Assembly (NCBI GenBank): GCA_014529385.2
Contig: CM043966.1
Coordinates: forward strand, 100,120,587-100,184,586
Source: Adiantum capillus-veneris
Taxonomy: Eukaryota; Streptophyta; Polypodiopsida; Polypodiales; Pteridaceae
DNA: 64,000 bases
Reading direction: 5' to 3'
Part shown: positions 1-9,510 of the stretch, piece after piece
How positions within the stretch are numbered: position 1 is the stretch's first letter
How the letters are laid out: each line of letters starts with the position of its first letter
Notes under the pieces: model-generated
What the model was told of the DNA's origin: nothing
What the model saw: the letters and a program-made list of their open reading frames with translations, nothing else
The model's database searches: none
Program-made: the position numbers and the translations under genes

Positions 1-191
1 CCCAAAAACGTAGCAAAAACTTGTTGCTGCTGCTGCAGAAATTTCAGAGGTCAAAATCAGCTCAAATGGACATCACCATTGTGTCCAGAGCATGCCAAAA
101 CCCCGAGTTACACCTTAACCTTGCATAAATCGCATTCCGTATGCAAAAGTTATGCAAAAAACACTCTTTTTGGGGCCCGAAAAACAATATC

Positions 192-761
192 AAGAAGCTG
201 GATGGAACCAATTTCCCATTGTGGAAGAAGAAGATTTGGCACGTGTTGGTATAAAAGAAGCAGATAAAACCTATAAAGCTCAAGGGGATAAAACCAGAAG
301 ATATGGACGAAGATGAATGGAGCGAAATGGATGAATTGGCACTTTCTACCATTATGCTGACTTTGGCAGAAAGCGTTTACTTCAATGTAGCAGACGAGGT
401 GTCGGCTTATCAAGCATGGTTAAAGCTGTGTGATCTTTATGAGAAGCAGAGTGCACCTTCACAGGTATACTGGCTTAAGAAGCTTGTTGACTTGAAGATG
501 AAAGAAGGGACACCTATGTCCAATCATCTGAATGAATTCAACACAATCTACAGCCAGTTGTCAGCTCAAGGTGTCAAGTTTGATGAACCTGTTAGACCTA
601 TGTTCTTGTTGATCACATTGCCGAAAAGTTGGGACACTTTTCACACAGCTTTGAGTAATTCTGCACCTCCAGATGGTTTGAACATAGCAGGTGTAGAGGA
701 AGTCTGCTTACTGAAGAAACCAATAGAAAGACAATGGACAAAGGCAAAGGAACAGCCTTAG
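192..761 (+). pseudogene. Copia-A gag, N-terminal part
   Basis: Gag forms the virus-like particle that packages element RNA. The frame contains the copia gag opening KLDGTNFPLW at about 195-224, then an in-frame TAA at 252-254, and stays open from the ATG at 303 to 761. The region around LPKSWDTFHTALSN matches the copia gag core (UBN2 type). The frame ends in a frameshift: the continuation, with the nucleocapsid knuckle, lies in another frame from about 734. The ATG at 303 is not the true start, because homology begins upstream of it. Confidence 0.85.
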
Positions 762-1507
762 TTGTCAGGGGAAGGACCAAAGAAAAGTACAAAGGTGGAA
801 AGAGGAATCAGTCTCGTAGAAAGTCCCACAGTGCTAAAGGCAAGAGTGACATAGAATGCTACCATTGTGGCAAGAAGGGTCACATGAAAAGAGACTGCAG
901 AGAATGGAAAGCAGAAAAAGGCAAAGAGAAAGCTAAAGACCATGGTGAGAAGAACAAGTCCTCAATGAAGATTCAAGAAATAAATGTGACAAACATTGTT
1001 GCAGAGGATGACAATCTAGTGTCAGGAGACATCTACATCTTGAAGAATACAATGGACTCAGCTCTTCTTACAGCATCTGATGGAAATGCACTGAGTGACT
1101 GGATTATAGACTCAGGGGCATCACTTCATGTGTCTCCAAACAAGGAGTGGTTTACCTCTTATGTGACCACTAAAGATCATGTTCGGCTAGGCAATGGGCA
1201 GACATGTGAGATCTTAGGTGTTGGAGATGTTCAATTGAAGTTTCAGAATGGCTCTTCTTTCACGCTGAAGAATGTGAGACATGTTCCTGCAATTACAAAG
1301 AGCTTGATCAGCACAGGTTTACTTGATGATGCTGGCTACGTCACCACTTTTGAACAGAACATGTGGAAGATATCCAAGGGTTCTATGACAGTAGCACATG
1401 GAGTAAAGTCTGGAGGACTTTACATGATTTATGTATCAAATGTCTCTAAAAATGTAATCAATGTAACCGAGCAGCCGAACGTTTCTTTGTGGCATAGCCG
1501 GTTATGA
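734..1507 (+). pseudogene. Copia-A gag C-terminus (CCHC) and aspartic protease
   Basis: A basic segment leads into one CX2CX4HX4C zinc knuckle, CYHCGKKGHMKRDC, at about 857-898, the RNA-binding nucleocapsid part of gag. The retropepsin active site follows as WIIDSGASLHVS near 1102-1137, with downstream NVRHVPAITKSLIS typical of copia proteases. The segment ends at LWHSRL followed by TGA (1505-1507), inside the conserved LWHxRLGH start of the GAG-pre-integrase domain, so the stop replaces the expected glycine codon. The next segment continues in the same frame. Confidence 0.9.
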
Positions 1508-1510
1508 CAT

Positions 1511-2473
1511 ATGTCCAAGAAGGGAATGGAAATCTTGTCTCGTTCTGGTTATTTGCCTGGCTTTTCATTTAATGATTTTGAATTCTGTGAACATTGTCTG
1601 TATGGTAAGCAAACACAGCAGCCACATAAGCATAGAAGCAGTAGAAGAGATACACAGTTGGCACTTGTTCATAGTGATTTGTGTGGACCTATGCCTAACC
1701 TATCTCTAGGGGGAGCTTCTTACTTTATGACATTTATAGATGCTTACTCGAGGAAAGTATGGGTTTACTTTCTCAAGCACAAGGATGAAGCGTTTAGTGT
1801 TTTCAAAACGTTTGTGACACTTGTGGAGAATCAAAGTGGCAAGAAGCTTAAATGCTTACGCACTGACAATGGTGGAGAGTATGTTTCAAAGGCCTTTCAG
1901 GACTTTTGTGATTCAAAAGGTATAAAATGTGAACTTACTGCTCCTTACAATCCTCCTCAAAATGGTGTTGCTGAGAGGATGAATAGGACCATACAAGAGA
2001 AGGTCAGAAGTATGTTGTCTAATGCACAGCTGCCAAATGGGTTTTGGGCTAAAGCTGTATCAACAGCTGTTCATCTTGTAAATAAATCTCCTAGCAAGGT
2101 TTTGCAGAAGGATTCAGTGCCAGAGGTGGTATGGTCAGGCAAAATGCCCTCATACAAGCATCTCAGAGTCTTTGGCTGTGAGGCATATACTCACGTTCCA
2201 AAGGAATTTAGGAACAAACTTGAGCCCAAGAGTAGAAAGTGCATCTTTCTAGGCTATGGTAATTCTGGTGAGATAGGGTACAGACTTTGGGATCCCGAAT
2301 CCAGAAAGGTTGTCCGCAGCAATGATGTTCACTTTAATGAATCCAAATATCATTCTAAACCAGAGAGGGTTGAGGAGATTAGAAGAGTTGTCTTCCAAGA
2401 AGATGGACCTGCACGTGCAAGACAAAATGTCAGGGCTCAAGAGGAGCAAGGACAGGATAGAGTGGAACCATAG
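1511..2473 (+). pseudogene. Copia-A integrase
   Basis: The segment begins inside the GAG-pre-integrase zinc domain (CEHCLYGKQ) and carries the integrase core that joins element cDNA to the chromosome. The three catalytic acidic residues appear in order: D in LVHSDLCGP, D in RTDNGGEY and E in NGVAERMNRT. A C-terminal IN region with VFGCEAYTHVP and CIFLGYG follows. It stops at a TAG (2471-2473) and resumes in the same frame. The catalytic triad is intact, so the break is recent relative to domain decay. Confidence 0.92.
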
Positions 2474-2653
2474 GTTGTGGCTGAGCCTGAGCCACCTATT
2501 GTGCATAGATCTGGATGTGTCACGTGACCTCCTGATAGGTTTGTTCCATCTATGAACTATGTCATGTTGACTGATTGCAATGAGCCTTCATGTTACAAGG
2601 AAGCAGTGCAAATGAACGACTCCGGGAATTGGAAATTGGCCATGTAGTCAGAG

Positions 2654-4135
2654 ATGACAGCTCTGCATAAAAACCAGACATGGAAGCTAGTTAAATTACC
2701 ATGGGGCAAAAAGGCTCTACCTTGTAAATGGGTTTACAGGTGTAAGATCACCGCTCATGATAGTCAGCCAAAGTACAAAGCAAGGCTTGTTGCCAAGGGC
2801 TTTAAGCAAGAACAAGGCATTGACTTTAATGAAGTCTTCTCTCCGGTGGTCAAGATGACTACATTGAGATGCTTTCTTGCATTGGTTGCCATATTAGATT
2901 TGGTGTTGCACCAAATGGATGTCAAGACAGCGTTCTTGCATGGTGATTTAGATGTGGAAATTTACATGCAGCAGCCAGAAGGGTTTGTTGAGAAAGGCAA
3001 GGAAGATTGGGTATGCCAGTTGTTAAAGAGTCTTTATGGCTTAAAACAATCACCGAGGGCATGGTACCATAAATTCCACAAGTTTATGCTTTCTCAAGGC
3101 TACAAAGGTAGTGAGTTCGATCACTGTCTATATACAAAGAAGGCTAAGGATGGCAGTTGGCTGATCCTTATTTTGTATGTGGATGACATGTTGATTGCTG
3201 GCAAGCACTTGGAAGAAATTTCAGCTTTGAAGTCAAAGATGGCAAAATCGTTTGACATGAAAGACATGGGTGAGGCAAGTCATTTACTTGGTATGCACAT
3301 TGAGAGAGACAGATCAAAGAAGTTGATTTGGTTATCTCAAACAGAGTATATTGACAAAGTTTTGCAACGTTTCAATACGGAGAAGGGAAAGGCATTGAGT
3401 GTTCCATTGCCACCATATGTGAAACTTAGCAAACAAGATTGTCCTGTGTTTGAGGAAGAACAGGCTGAAATGGATAAGATTCCATATGCGTCTACAGTGG
3501 GTAGTTTGATGTATGCAATGATTGCTACTCGCCCAGACATTGCATTTGCAGTGGGAGTAGTAAGTCGATACATGTCAAACCCAGGCAAGAAACATTGGGA
3601 GGCAGTGAAAGGAATATTGAGATACCTGAAAGCTACAAAGAGTATGCGTATATGCTATGGGAGTCAGGAGCTAAGTGTAAAGGGTTTTACAGACTCAGAT
3701 TATGCAGGTGACTTAGACAACCGAAGGTCTATGTCAGGGTATGTCTTTACATTGGCTGGTGGAGTAGTATCATGGCGTTCTAGATTACAAGATTGTGTTA
3801 CTCAGTCTACTACAGAGGCTGAATATGTTGCAGCATCAGAGGCATGCAAAGAATCAATTTGGCTTAATCGACTAGTAATAGATTTGGGAATCAAAGAAGA
3901 GATGCATGTGTTATATTGTGATAGTCAAAGTGCTATACAATTGGCTCGCAATCCAGTTTATCACTCAAAGACAAAGCATGTGGATGTGAAGTATCATTTC
4001 ATTAGGGAAATGCTCGAGGATAAGCAACTTCAGCTTGTCAAAGTTCACACCACAGAAAATCCTGCTGATCTACTTACAAAAGGACTTCCCTCAGAGAGCT
4101 TTGCGCATTTTCGCAAGCAGTTAGGTGTAGGGTAG
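2654..4135 (+). pseudogene. Copia-A reverse transcriptase and RNase H
   Basis: This 493-codon open frame holds the whole copia RT and RNase H. Visible motifs are KWVYRCK and KARLVAKGF near the start, MDVKTAFLHGDL (first catalytic aspartate), YGLKQSPRAWY, the catalytic box YVDDMLIAG at about 3174-3200, and RNase H motifs FTDSDYAGD, STTEAEYVAA and YCDSQSAIQLA. It has no internal stop, unlike the rest of the element. The initial methionine is an ORF artefact: homologous sequence continues upstream through stops between 2474 and 2653. The frame ends 77 bases before the polypurine tract. Confidence 0.93.
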
Positions 4136-4212
4136 TACATCACTTCTCTACATCTCTTGTATATTAGCTTGTATAGTAGCTTCTCTCACACTTAAAGTAC
4201 CACATTGGACTT

Positions 4213-4224
4213 TAAGTGGGAGGT
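4213..4224 (+). other. Polypurine tract of Copia-A
   Basis: The purine-rich TAAGTGGGAGGT lies directly before TGTTGG, the usual LTR start in this copia group. It primes plus-strand DNA synthesis during reverse transcription. Confidence 0.8.
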
Positions 4225-4455
4225 TGTTGGGGTATAAAGCCCAATGTGGTCGCCCAGGTAAGTGGGCGGGCCGCCACGTATGTACACATATTCTTTTGTA
4301 AAAACCTAATAAGAACTCACTATGCTCCACACATTACAGTAGAGCGAGTTCACCATATCGTCGTGCTCTTCTTCTCGCACTCTCTCTCGCGTCGCACTTC
4401 CGCTCGTACTCCTTCAGATAGTTACCCCAAAGTAGAAGAAAGTCGAACTTAAAAT

Positions 4456-4457
<2 letters not shown>
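4225..4457 (+). repeat. 3' LTR of Copia-A
   Basis: It starts TGTTGGGG immediately after the polypurine tract. The end is set tentatively at a CA before the (CT)n tract; the partner LTR is outside the window, so neither end can be checked by comparison. Confidence 0.6.

Positions 4458-4458
<1 letters not shown>

Positions 4459-4498
<40 letters not shown>
4459..4498 (+). repeat. (CT)n microsatellite
   Basis: An uninterrupted TC repeat of about 20 units at or just beyond the end of the Copia-A LTR. Confidence 0.97.
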
Positions 4499-4500
<2 letters not shown>

Positions 4501-4604
4501 CAAAATGTGAAACACCAAAAAACGAGGAAATGATGATGCGCTATTGTAATCACAAGAAATTTTGGACAGATTCTCACAATAATTCCCACATTGTGACTTA
4601 CCTC

Positions 4605-4767
4605 AACATCATGAGCTTCTGTGAGAGAGGCAATGCATACCTAGCTAGGTACGATTGGGGGCAGCGGACCGCCGGCCCGGTGGGGGGGGGGAGGGGGCGG
4701 CGGTCCCCTACCCCCAATCGTACCTAGCTAGGTATGTGGTGTCTCTCGAGCAAAAGCTCATGATGTT
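4605..4767. repeat. Palindromic insert in left arm of foldback element
   Basis: The sequence runs from AACATCATGAGCTT to AAGCTCATGATGTT and is self-complementary over most of its length. Its core (4639-4733) has near-perfect arms beginning ACCTAGCTAGGTACGATTGG, itself starting with a 12-bp palindrome, around a GC-rich centre with a G run. Confidence 0.85.
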
Positions 4768-5040
4768 ATGCACTATATGAAAAACACTGGAAAAGACTCC
4801 ATTTTCCTACATGAGAAAATCTTCTTGTGATATATACATAGACATACATATGCCAATGGCTCCTTTCGGCACCAAGCTTGTACTCGCTCGCCCCACAAAG
4901 CACTTGGACTTAGATGGACCCAGCTAAACTGTTGAAGCAACTTATAGGCAAAGCCTCGAGACGCACCAATACAGCTGGGAAGTTGCAATGCCAGAGGTGA
5001 GTCAGTTTTTATGCCAAAGCTGAGTTCATAACCTTAATGG

Positions 5041-5232
5041 CTTGCTATTGAACATGAAGTTGTACCAAGGGATTCACTTGAAGGTGCTTTTGTAGACAGA
5101 GGCAAACTTACAACAAATGAAGAGAACAAAAGGGATTCATTTGATGTCTTTGCTGATATGTCAAATCTCAGTGTTCTCTTACAAACCTTCTCAAGGTGTA
5201 CAATATCTACCACCAAAGTTTGGTACATGTAA
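5041..5232 (+). other. Exon-like open frame inside the foldback element
   Basis: Sixty-three codons without a stop end at TAA 5230-5232 and read like ordinary protein (for example RDSFDVFADMSNLSVLLQ). A second short protein-like stretch at about 4941-4996 ends at MPE directly before GTGAGT, a good splice donor. Together these suggest that the element's centre holds a captured gene fragment with an intron, as in Pack-type transposons. I do not recognise the protein, and the 5' side of the frame meets a stop (5035) without an obvious acceptor, so this is an inference. Confidence 0.3.
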
Positions 5233-5471
5233 TTTTATAAGTGTTAATTGGCTCATTGATGTATAAATTATTGTGCAATTTCTCACCTCATCAGTTATGT
5301 CTTTGTCACCTTAGTAAGCCTTGTTGTTTTTAAAATGGGCAGCATTACCTTCACGATTACATGCATGAGCTACCGAAGAAGGTGGTCTAGCCAGACTTAT
5401 ACACAAGAAGAGTTGAAAATTTTCTTATGTAGGAAAACGGAGTCTTTTCCAATGTTTTTCATACAATGAAT

Positions 5472-5625
5472 AACATCATGAGCTTCTGCTCGAGAGACGC
5501 CGCAAACCTAGCTAGGTACGATTGGGGGTAGGGAATCGTCGGCCCGCCACCGGGCCTGCAGTTCCCTCCCCCCAATCGTACCTAGCTAGGTATGCGGCGC
5601 CTCCCTCACAGAAGCTCGTGATGTT
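5472..5625. repeat. Palindromic insert in right arm of foldback element
   Basis: Second copy of the same self-complementary unit, from AACATCATGAGCTT to CTCGTGATGTT with the same ACCTAGCTAGGTACGATTGG core arms (5507-5591) and a different GC-rich loop. Confidence 0.85.
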
Positions 5626-5645
5626 GAGGTAAGTCACAATGTGGG

Positions 5646-7757
5646 GACTTGAGGATTTGGTTCGCAACTAGTTGCCAATGAGTTCTGAACACTTCTTGTT
5701 CTCACGAGGAGTTCTCCAGAAAGAACTCACGACAGGTTGCCAACCGGTTGTGATTGGGCTCCTAGGGGAGGAGGTGGAGCACGGTGAAAACCATAGAAAA
5801 AGGCAAAAAGATTTCAGCGATGAAACAAGAAAAGCTGGGAAAAAGGCTTATTTAATATCGAATTACAATTTCGCTGCACCCCATGTGTTTCTGGTTGCCG
5901 GTTTGCAACCAGCTGCGAGCCAAGTTCATAAAGTCATACAGCAGAATATTGTCAGTTCAGCAGTATCCCTGAAACCCAAAGGGACATCAGTGACTCTATA
6001 TAAAAAATCGGAGTAATCTGTTGACAAAGAAGCGGAGTGACTCCCCTCTTGTGCAAGCCCATTGAACTAGATTCACCATGCTGAAATCAGGGTTCTATTG
6101 GAGTTGCATGCAGGTGAACTGGCTCTTACAAACTCTGCGGTGAAGGCTACTTTGCGGTAACTCGTTTTTGCCTGTCAAGTTTAAGACTTTCCGACATAGT
6201 ACATTGAATCTCAAGAGCAAATGTTCAGAATGGCCTTTTCAATTCGCTTACCAAACTAGATCCTATCCACTTATGCTTTTTGGAGTGGAAGACGTGGGGG
6301 AGTACTAGCTCCGTCAAAGTCCACGGGAGTGGGGCAGAAGATCCTTGCCGCACATCTAGTGACCATTAAATCATGTAATTCTTTGACGTCGTTTTCAGTG
6401 CGCGGAATGTGCCTCGTTGTTGCTTTCATCACGCAGAATGTGCTCGGATTGCACGGAAAGCTATCTGGCCTTCCTTGCCCTGGCCATTTGACAATCGGGA
6501 ATGGCCCTGCAGTAGCCATTCCCTCCATCAATGGGCTCCCCAATGGCTCCCGACTCTCCGCCTGTCGCCAAATGGGGTCGGATTGCATGGAAAGCTATCT
6601 AGCCTCCCTCGCCCTGGCCGTTGGACGACCGGGAATGGCCCTGCACTGGCCATTCCCTCCATCAATGGGCTCCCCCATGGCTCTTGGCTCCCCGTCGATC
6701 GCCAAATGGGGTCACCCATTAATGTAGGGAATGGCCAGTGCAGGGCCATTCCCTACACCTTCTTCACAACACTCCCAAGCATCACCATGTCCATAAATCC
6801 CAATGTAAGGTCCTTTGAGGTCAAGGTCTAGATTCAAGATGGGTGATGCACCTTAGCAGGAGTCAAAATTGCAGTTCTTTCAACCACTTACCTCTTACTA
6901 CATCGATCTCCATAACTTGCAGCACTTTTGTCAGTAGCAAGCATAATCGGAAACACTCATCAAGTGAATTGGGCGTTGTTGCCCATAGATCCTTGTCGTC
7001 GCCTAACAATGCTAGGTGATCCTTGCAATGCTCCTCTCACAATGGCTTTCAGCTATGCCGGTCAAGACCGTTCGCTACATCGTCAAAAGTCGAGGCTTGG
7101 GGAGCACTCAAAGACCATCCCTGCTTCTAGTACCTATGTGCCTTTGAGGGCATCTCCTAATGCGTTCTTCTCAATGGAGCATGCTAGCTTGCATGGTGGT
7201 GCCCCTCTTTCTTTCCATGCTAGCGTGCTAACTAGCCTGGCACCGTCACTTTTAAGCCTTGTGGATTCCACTATGCCGGACTCTTTTGTAGTACTTTTTT
7301 CCCACACAAGGGGTCACCACAAAGGTGCTTCCTACCCATTTAATGTGTGACATGTCGACCAACAAATATGCCCCCTCCTCCCAAAACAGAACCAAAATGA
7401 CCGCCTCCAAAATGCTAGAGATGGTTACTATCAAGGTAAAAGGGTAATTGATGACTATATTTTGGGTAAAGGGTGACAAGAAGAAAGGAGCAACCCTAAG
7501 GAGGGTAAATATCTAGCATGGAAGATGAAACAAGAAGGCGTCAAGACGTTGGACGCATAGCAATGCCATCTTGGAAAGGGGGGTGCTCCCATGAGGGCAA
7601 GCACCTCCAAAGATAACCAAAATGACCACTTCCAAAATGCCACAAATCTAATACATAGTCTAATGAGGAAAAAGATTCAAACTGCCACGTGGTAGGAAAT
7701 CCTCTTCCCCCTCTCTTCTCTGGGTTTGACCATCTACGGGCCAATTTTTAGTCAACT

Positions 7758-7760
<3 letters not shown>
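5646..7760. other. Non-coding stretch with local repeats
   Basis: No frame here resembles a known protein. It holds a two-copy tandem repeat (6446-6713), an inverted piece of that repeat (6722-6758) and short phrases repeated near 7390-7640. Open frames across 6271-6831 exist on both strands only because the repeat unit is GC-rich and stop-poor. Confidence 0.6.
6446..6713 (+). repeat. Two-copy 134-bp tandem repeat
   Basis: Copies start GGATTGCACGGAAAGCTATC (6446) and GGATTGCATGGAAAGCTATC (6580) and end with AAATGGGGTC. The phrase GGGAATGGCC...GGCCATTCCC makes each unit partly self-complementary, and a further inverted fragment follows to about 6758. Confidence 0.9.

Positions 7761-7800
<40 letters not shown>
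7761..7800 (+). repeat. (GT)n microsatellite
   Basis: About 20 uninterrupted TG units. A 58-bp imperfect duplication (GGTGAAAGGAAAG...) follows at 7858-7960. Confidence 0.97.
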
Positions 7801-7802
<2 letters not shown>

Positions 7803-7989
7803 AGCAGGTACAATGGTGTTTGGAAGAAATATGATGACCATGCTCATGGTTATACTAGGTGAAAGGAAAGAAGCAACATTGGGTGGACCCATTGATTGTA
7901 ATAATAAGGGTAAAGGGTGAAAGGAAAGGAGCAACATTGGGTGGGGTCATCATCCAATGTGGAGGATGAAATGAGGAGGGTGTTGAGCC

Positions 7990-8773
7990 TCAAGGGCCTT
8001 GGAAGCGTCGCAATGCGAGCCTCCAAAGTAATGGTGCCTTGAGGAGTAGCAATGTCTTGCAGGTCTCAATCAGTCCTTTGTGTCTTTTTACTCTCTCCAG
8101 TTGTTGCTCCTTGGTCTGTAATGTCTTGTGGCTAGTAGCCACTTCCATGCTCAATTTTCTATTATGTTCTTCTATTTCTTGCATGGCCTGTTGTGCCTTG
8201 AGCATTCTCTCTTCCATTTCCTTCAGCTTCTGGGCTTGCATCTGGACTTGCGTGTTTTCTCTATCACCTGCTCTTCCAGATGAGTAGCTTCTTGACTTAA
8301 CTTTGAAGTCTTCTGTTTTTCCAGATCCAGTTGCTTTTTGTACATCTCTGGAGTCCTTGCTTGGACCTCCATCATCTGTACCATTGCATGCATAATGATG
8401 TTCCACCCTACTTGCATTGCTATTGCACTACCATCAGTAATAGCCTGGACAGTTTCTTGTTCAGGGATAACCTGGCCACAGGAGCAGTATATGTTAACTT
8501 TGGATGTACAAAGTTATCCATAATAAACTTCCCTTTCACCATCTGCTTCTGTATGGCCTGAAGCTTATCTTTTTTGACCATTATGGTAGCTGGAGTTGAC
8601 CTGTCATGTTCTGACTCAGATGAGGATTCAGAGGGAGGCGATCTTACTGAACTATCATCAATAGTAATGGATTTTTCCTTTTTCTCCATTGGTACTATGT
8701 CCTTCTGAGGTTCCAGTGATTTTATAACCAGCTTGGGTCTCTTTGTCCTCGGTTCTCCAAACGCTCCTTCCAA
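7990..8773 (-). pseudogene. Same gene, charged linker and coiled-coil C-terminus
   Basis: The part from 8773 to 8420 is in the same frame as the upstream domain and carries a basic segment (PRTKRPK) and an acidic-serine run (SPPSESSSESEHD). After frameshifts near 8420 and 8250 it continues as a heptad-rich, Glu/Gln/Lys-rich region (QAQKLKEMEERMLKAQQAMQ and onwards), a clear coiled coil of about 70 residues. Such tails usually mediate self-association. At least two frameshifts and stops near 8880 make it a pseudogene. It lies alone, with no recognisable retroelement enzyme nearby. Confidence 0.55.
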
Positions 8774-8890
8774 ACTCCTCTTGCCAGCATTAGTGCATTC
8801 AGAAGGTTCCTCTGGTTCTCCAGCTTCAGTAAAAGCTAATGGTGCTTTTGGTTTTTGATTCTTAGCACAGGTGGCATAATAGAGATACTA

Positions 8891-9510
8891 CTATACATAT
8901 CCTGCCTTGTATAATCCCATGTTGGGAAATTTTGCAGTTTGTTGCACTACACTGGTGAGCAAAACGTTAACCAGATTGATTGGAGCATTTGGTGACTGCT
9001 CCCTTGCCAGTAGCATTCCAAACATCTTCTCTGAGATGTATGTACTGCAATTTTTTAATTTAACTGCCTCTACAGCAAACCTGTAGGTTTTCTGGTTTGG
9101 TAAGTCATTCACTGTAATGCCTTGTCTAGCAGCTTTCCTTTTTTGTTTCTAATCTGGTTTCTCCTTCAGGTAAATGGAGATCTCCTCTGCTGTGCAAGGT
9201 CTGGGGGTGGGGTCATTAGGGATCTTAAAAATATGTTGAATGATAGCAGGTGTTAACTGGAGTTCCTTGCCTTGAACAGTAGTAGTATTTATATCATTGT
9301 TGAAGGATCTTGTTGCTTGCCTGACAATGCCTTCATGGATTTTGTGCCTTGAGGCTTCTTCCAGAATTGTTAAGCCCCATTGTTTTAATAGGTCCTTTTC
9401 CTCATTAGAAAAAGCTAAACTGGTGAGTGGTTTAATGGATACCTTGGTTACTGTTGCTTCTTTTCCAAGGAGGTGCTTGCCTGTGCAGCAGCTTTGCCTT
9501 TCTTCACCAT
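8891..9510 (-). pseudogene. Transposon-associated plant protein, N-terminal domain (broken)
   Basis: Read on the minus strand, an ATG at 9510 begins MVKKGKAAAQAS; after a frameshift near 9475 one frame stays open to about 9150, has a TAG, then continues in the same frame to 8891. The segment with VQGKELQLTPAIIQHIFKIP, followed by a region with FGMLLAREQ and INLVNVLLTSVV, resembles the pattern of the plant transposon-protein domain (PF20167 type) often found next to retroelement genes. That family assignment is from memory of the pattern and is tentative. The next segment (7990-8773) continues the same gene. Confidence 0.5.

Larger units (their letters stand above)
1..4457 (+). mobile_element. 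Ty1/copia LTR retrotransposon (Copia-A), 5' end outside window
   Basis: The domain order gag, CCHC knuckle, aspartic protease, integrase, reverse transcriptase, RNase H is that of Ty1/copia (integrase before RT). The 5' LTR and primer binding site are not in the window; positions 1-190 look like untranslated leader. A polypurine tract and the start of the 3' LTR follow the last stop codon. The coding frame is broken by one frameshift (about 680-760) and in-frame stops at 252, 1505 and 2471 plus at least two between 2474 and 2653, so this copy cannot make a full polyprotein. The RT/RNase H part remains open for 1.48 kb, which suggests modest age. The right end is uncertain because the LTR runs into a (CT)n tract. 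Confidence 0.9.
4585..5645. mobile_element. Foldback-type DNA element with long inverted arms
   Basis: The left arm (4585-4832) and right arm (5398-5645) are inverted copies of each other, about 248 bp each, starting CCCACATTGTGAC on the left and ending with its reverse complement on the right. The arms flank a unique centre of about 565 bp. No transposase is encoded, so the element is non-autonomous. No clear target duplication is seen beside the ends, so the superfamily is open (MULE-like or foldback). Each arm contains a further palindrome, annotated separately. Confidence 0.8.

Noticed and set aside
4457-4587. Target duplication joining Copia-A and the foldback element
   Set aside because: No matching short repeats were found at either boundary.
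6271-6831. Overlapping frames of 73-140 codons on both strands
   Set aside because: They arise from the GC-rich tandem repeat; products are repetitive and unlike known proteins.
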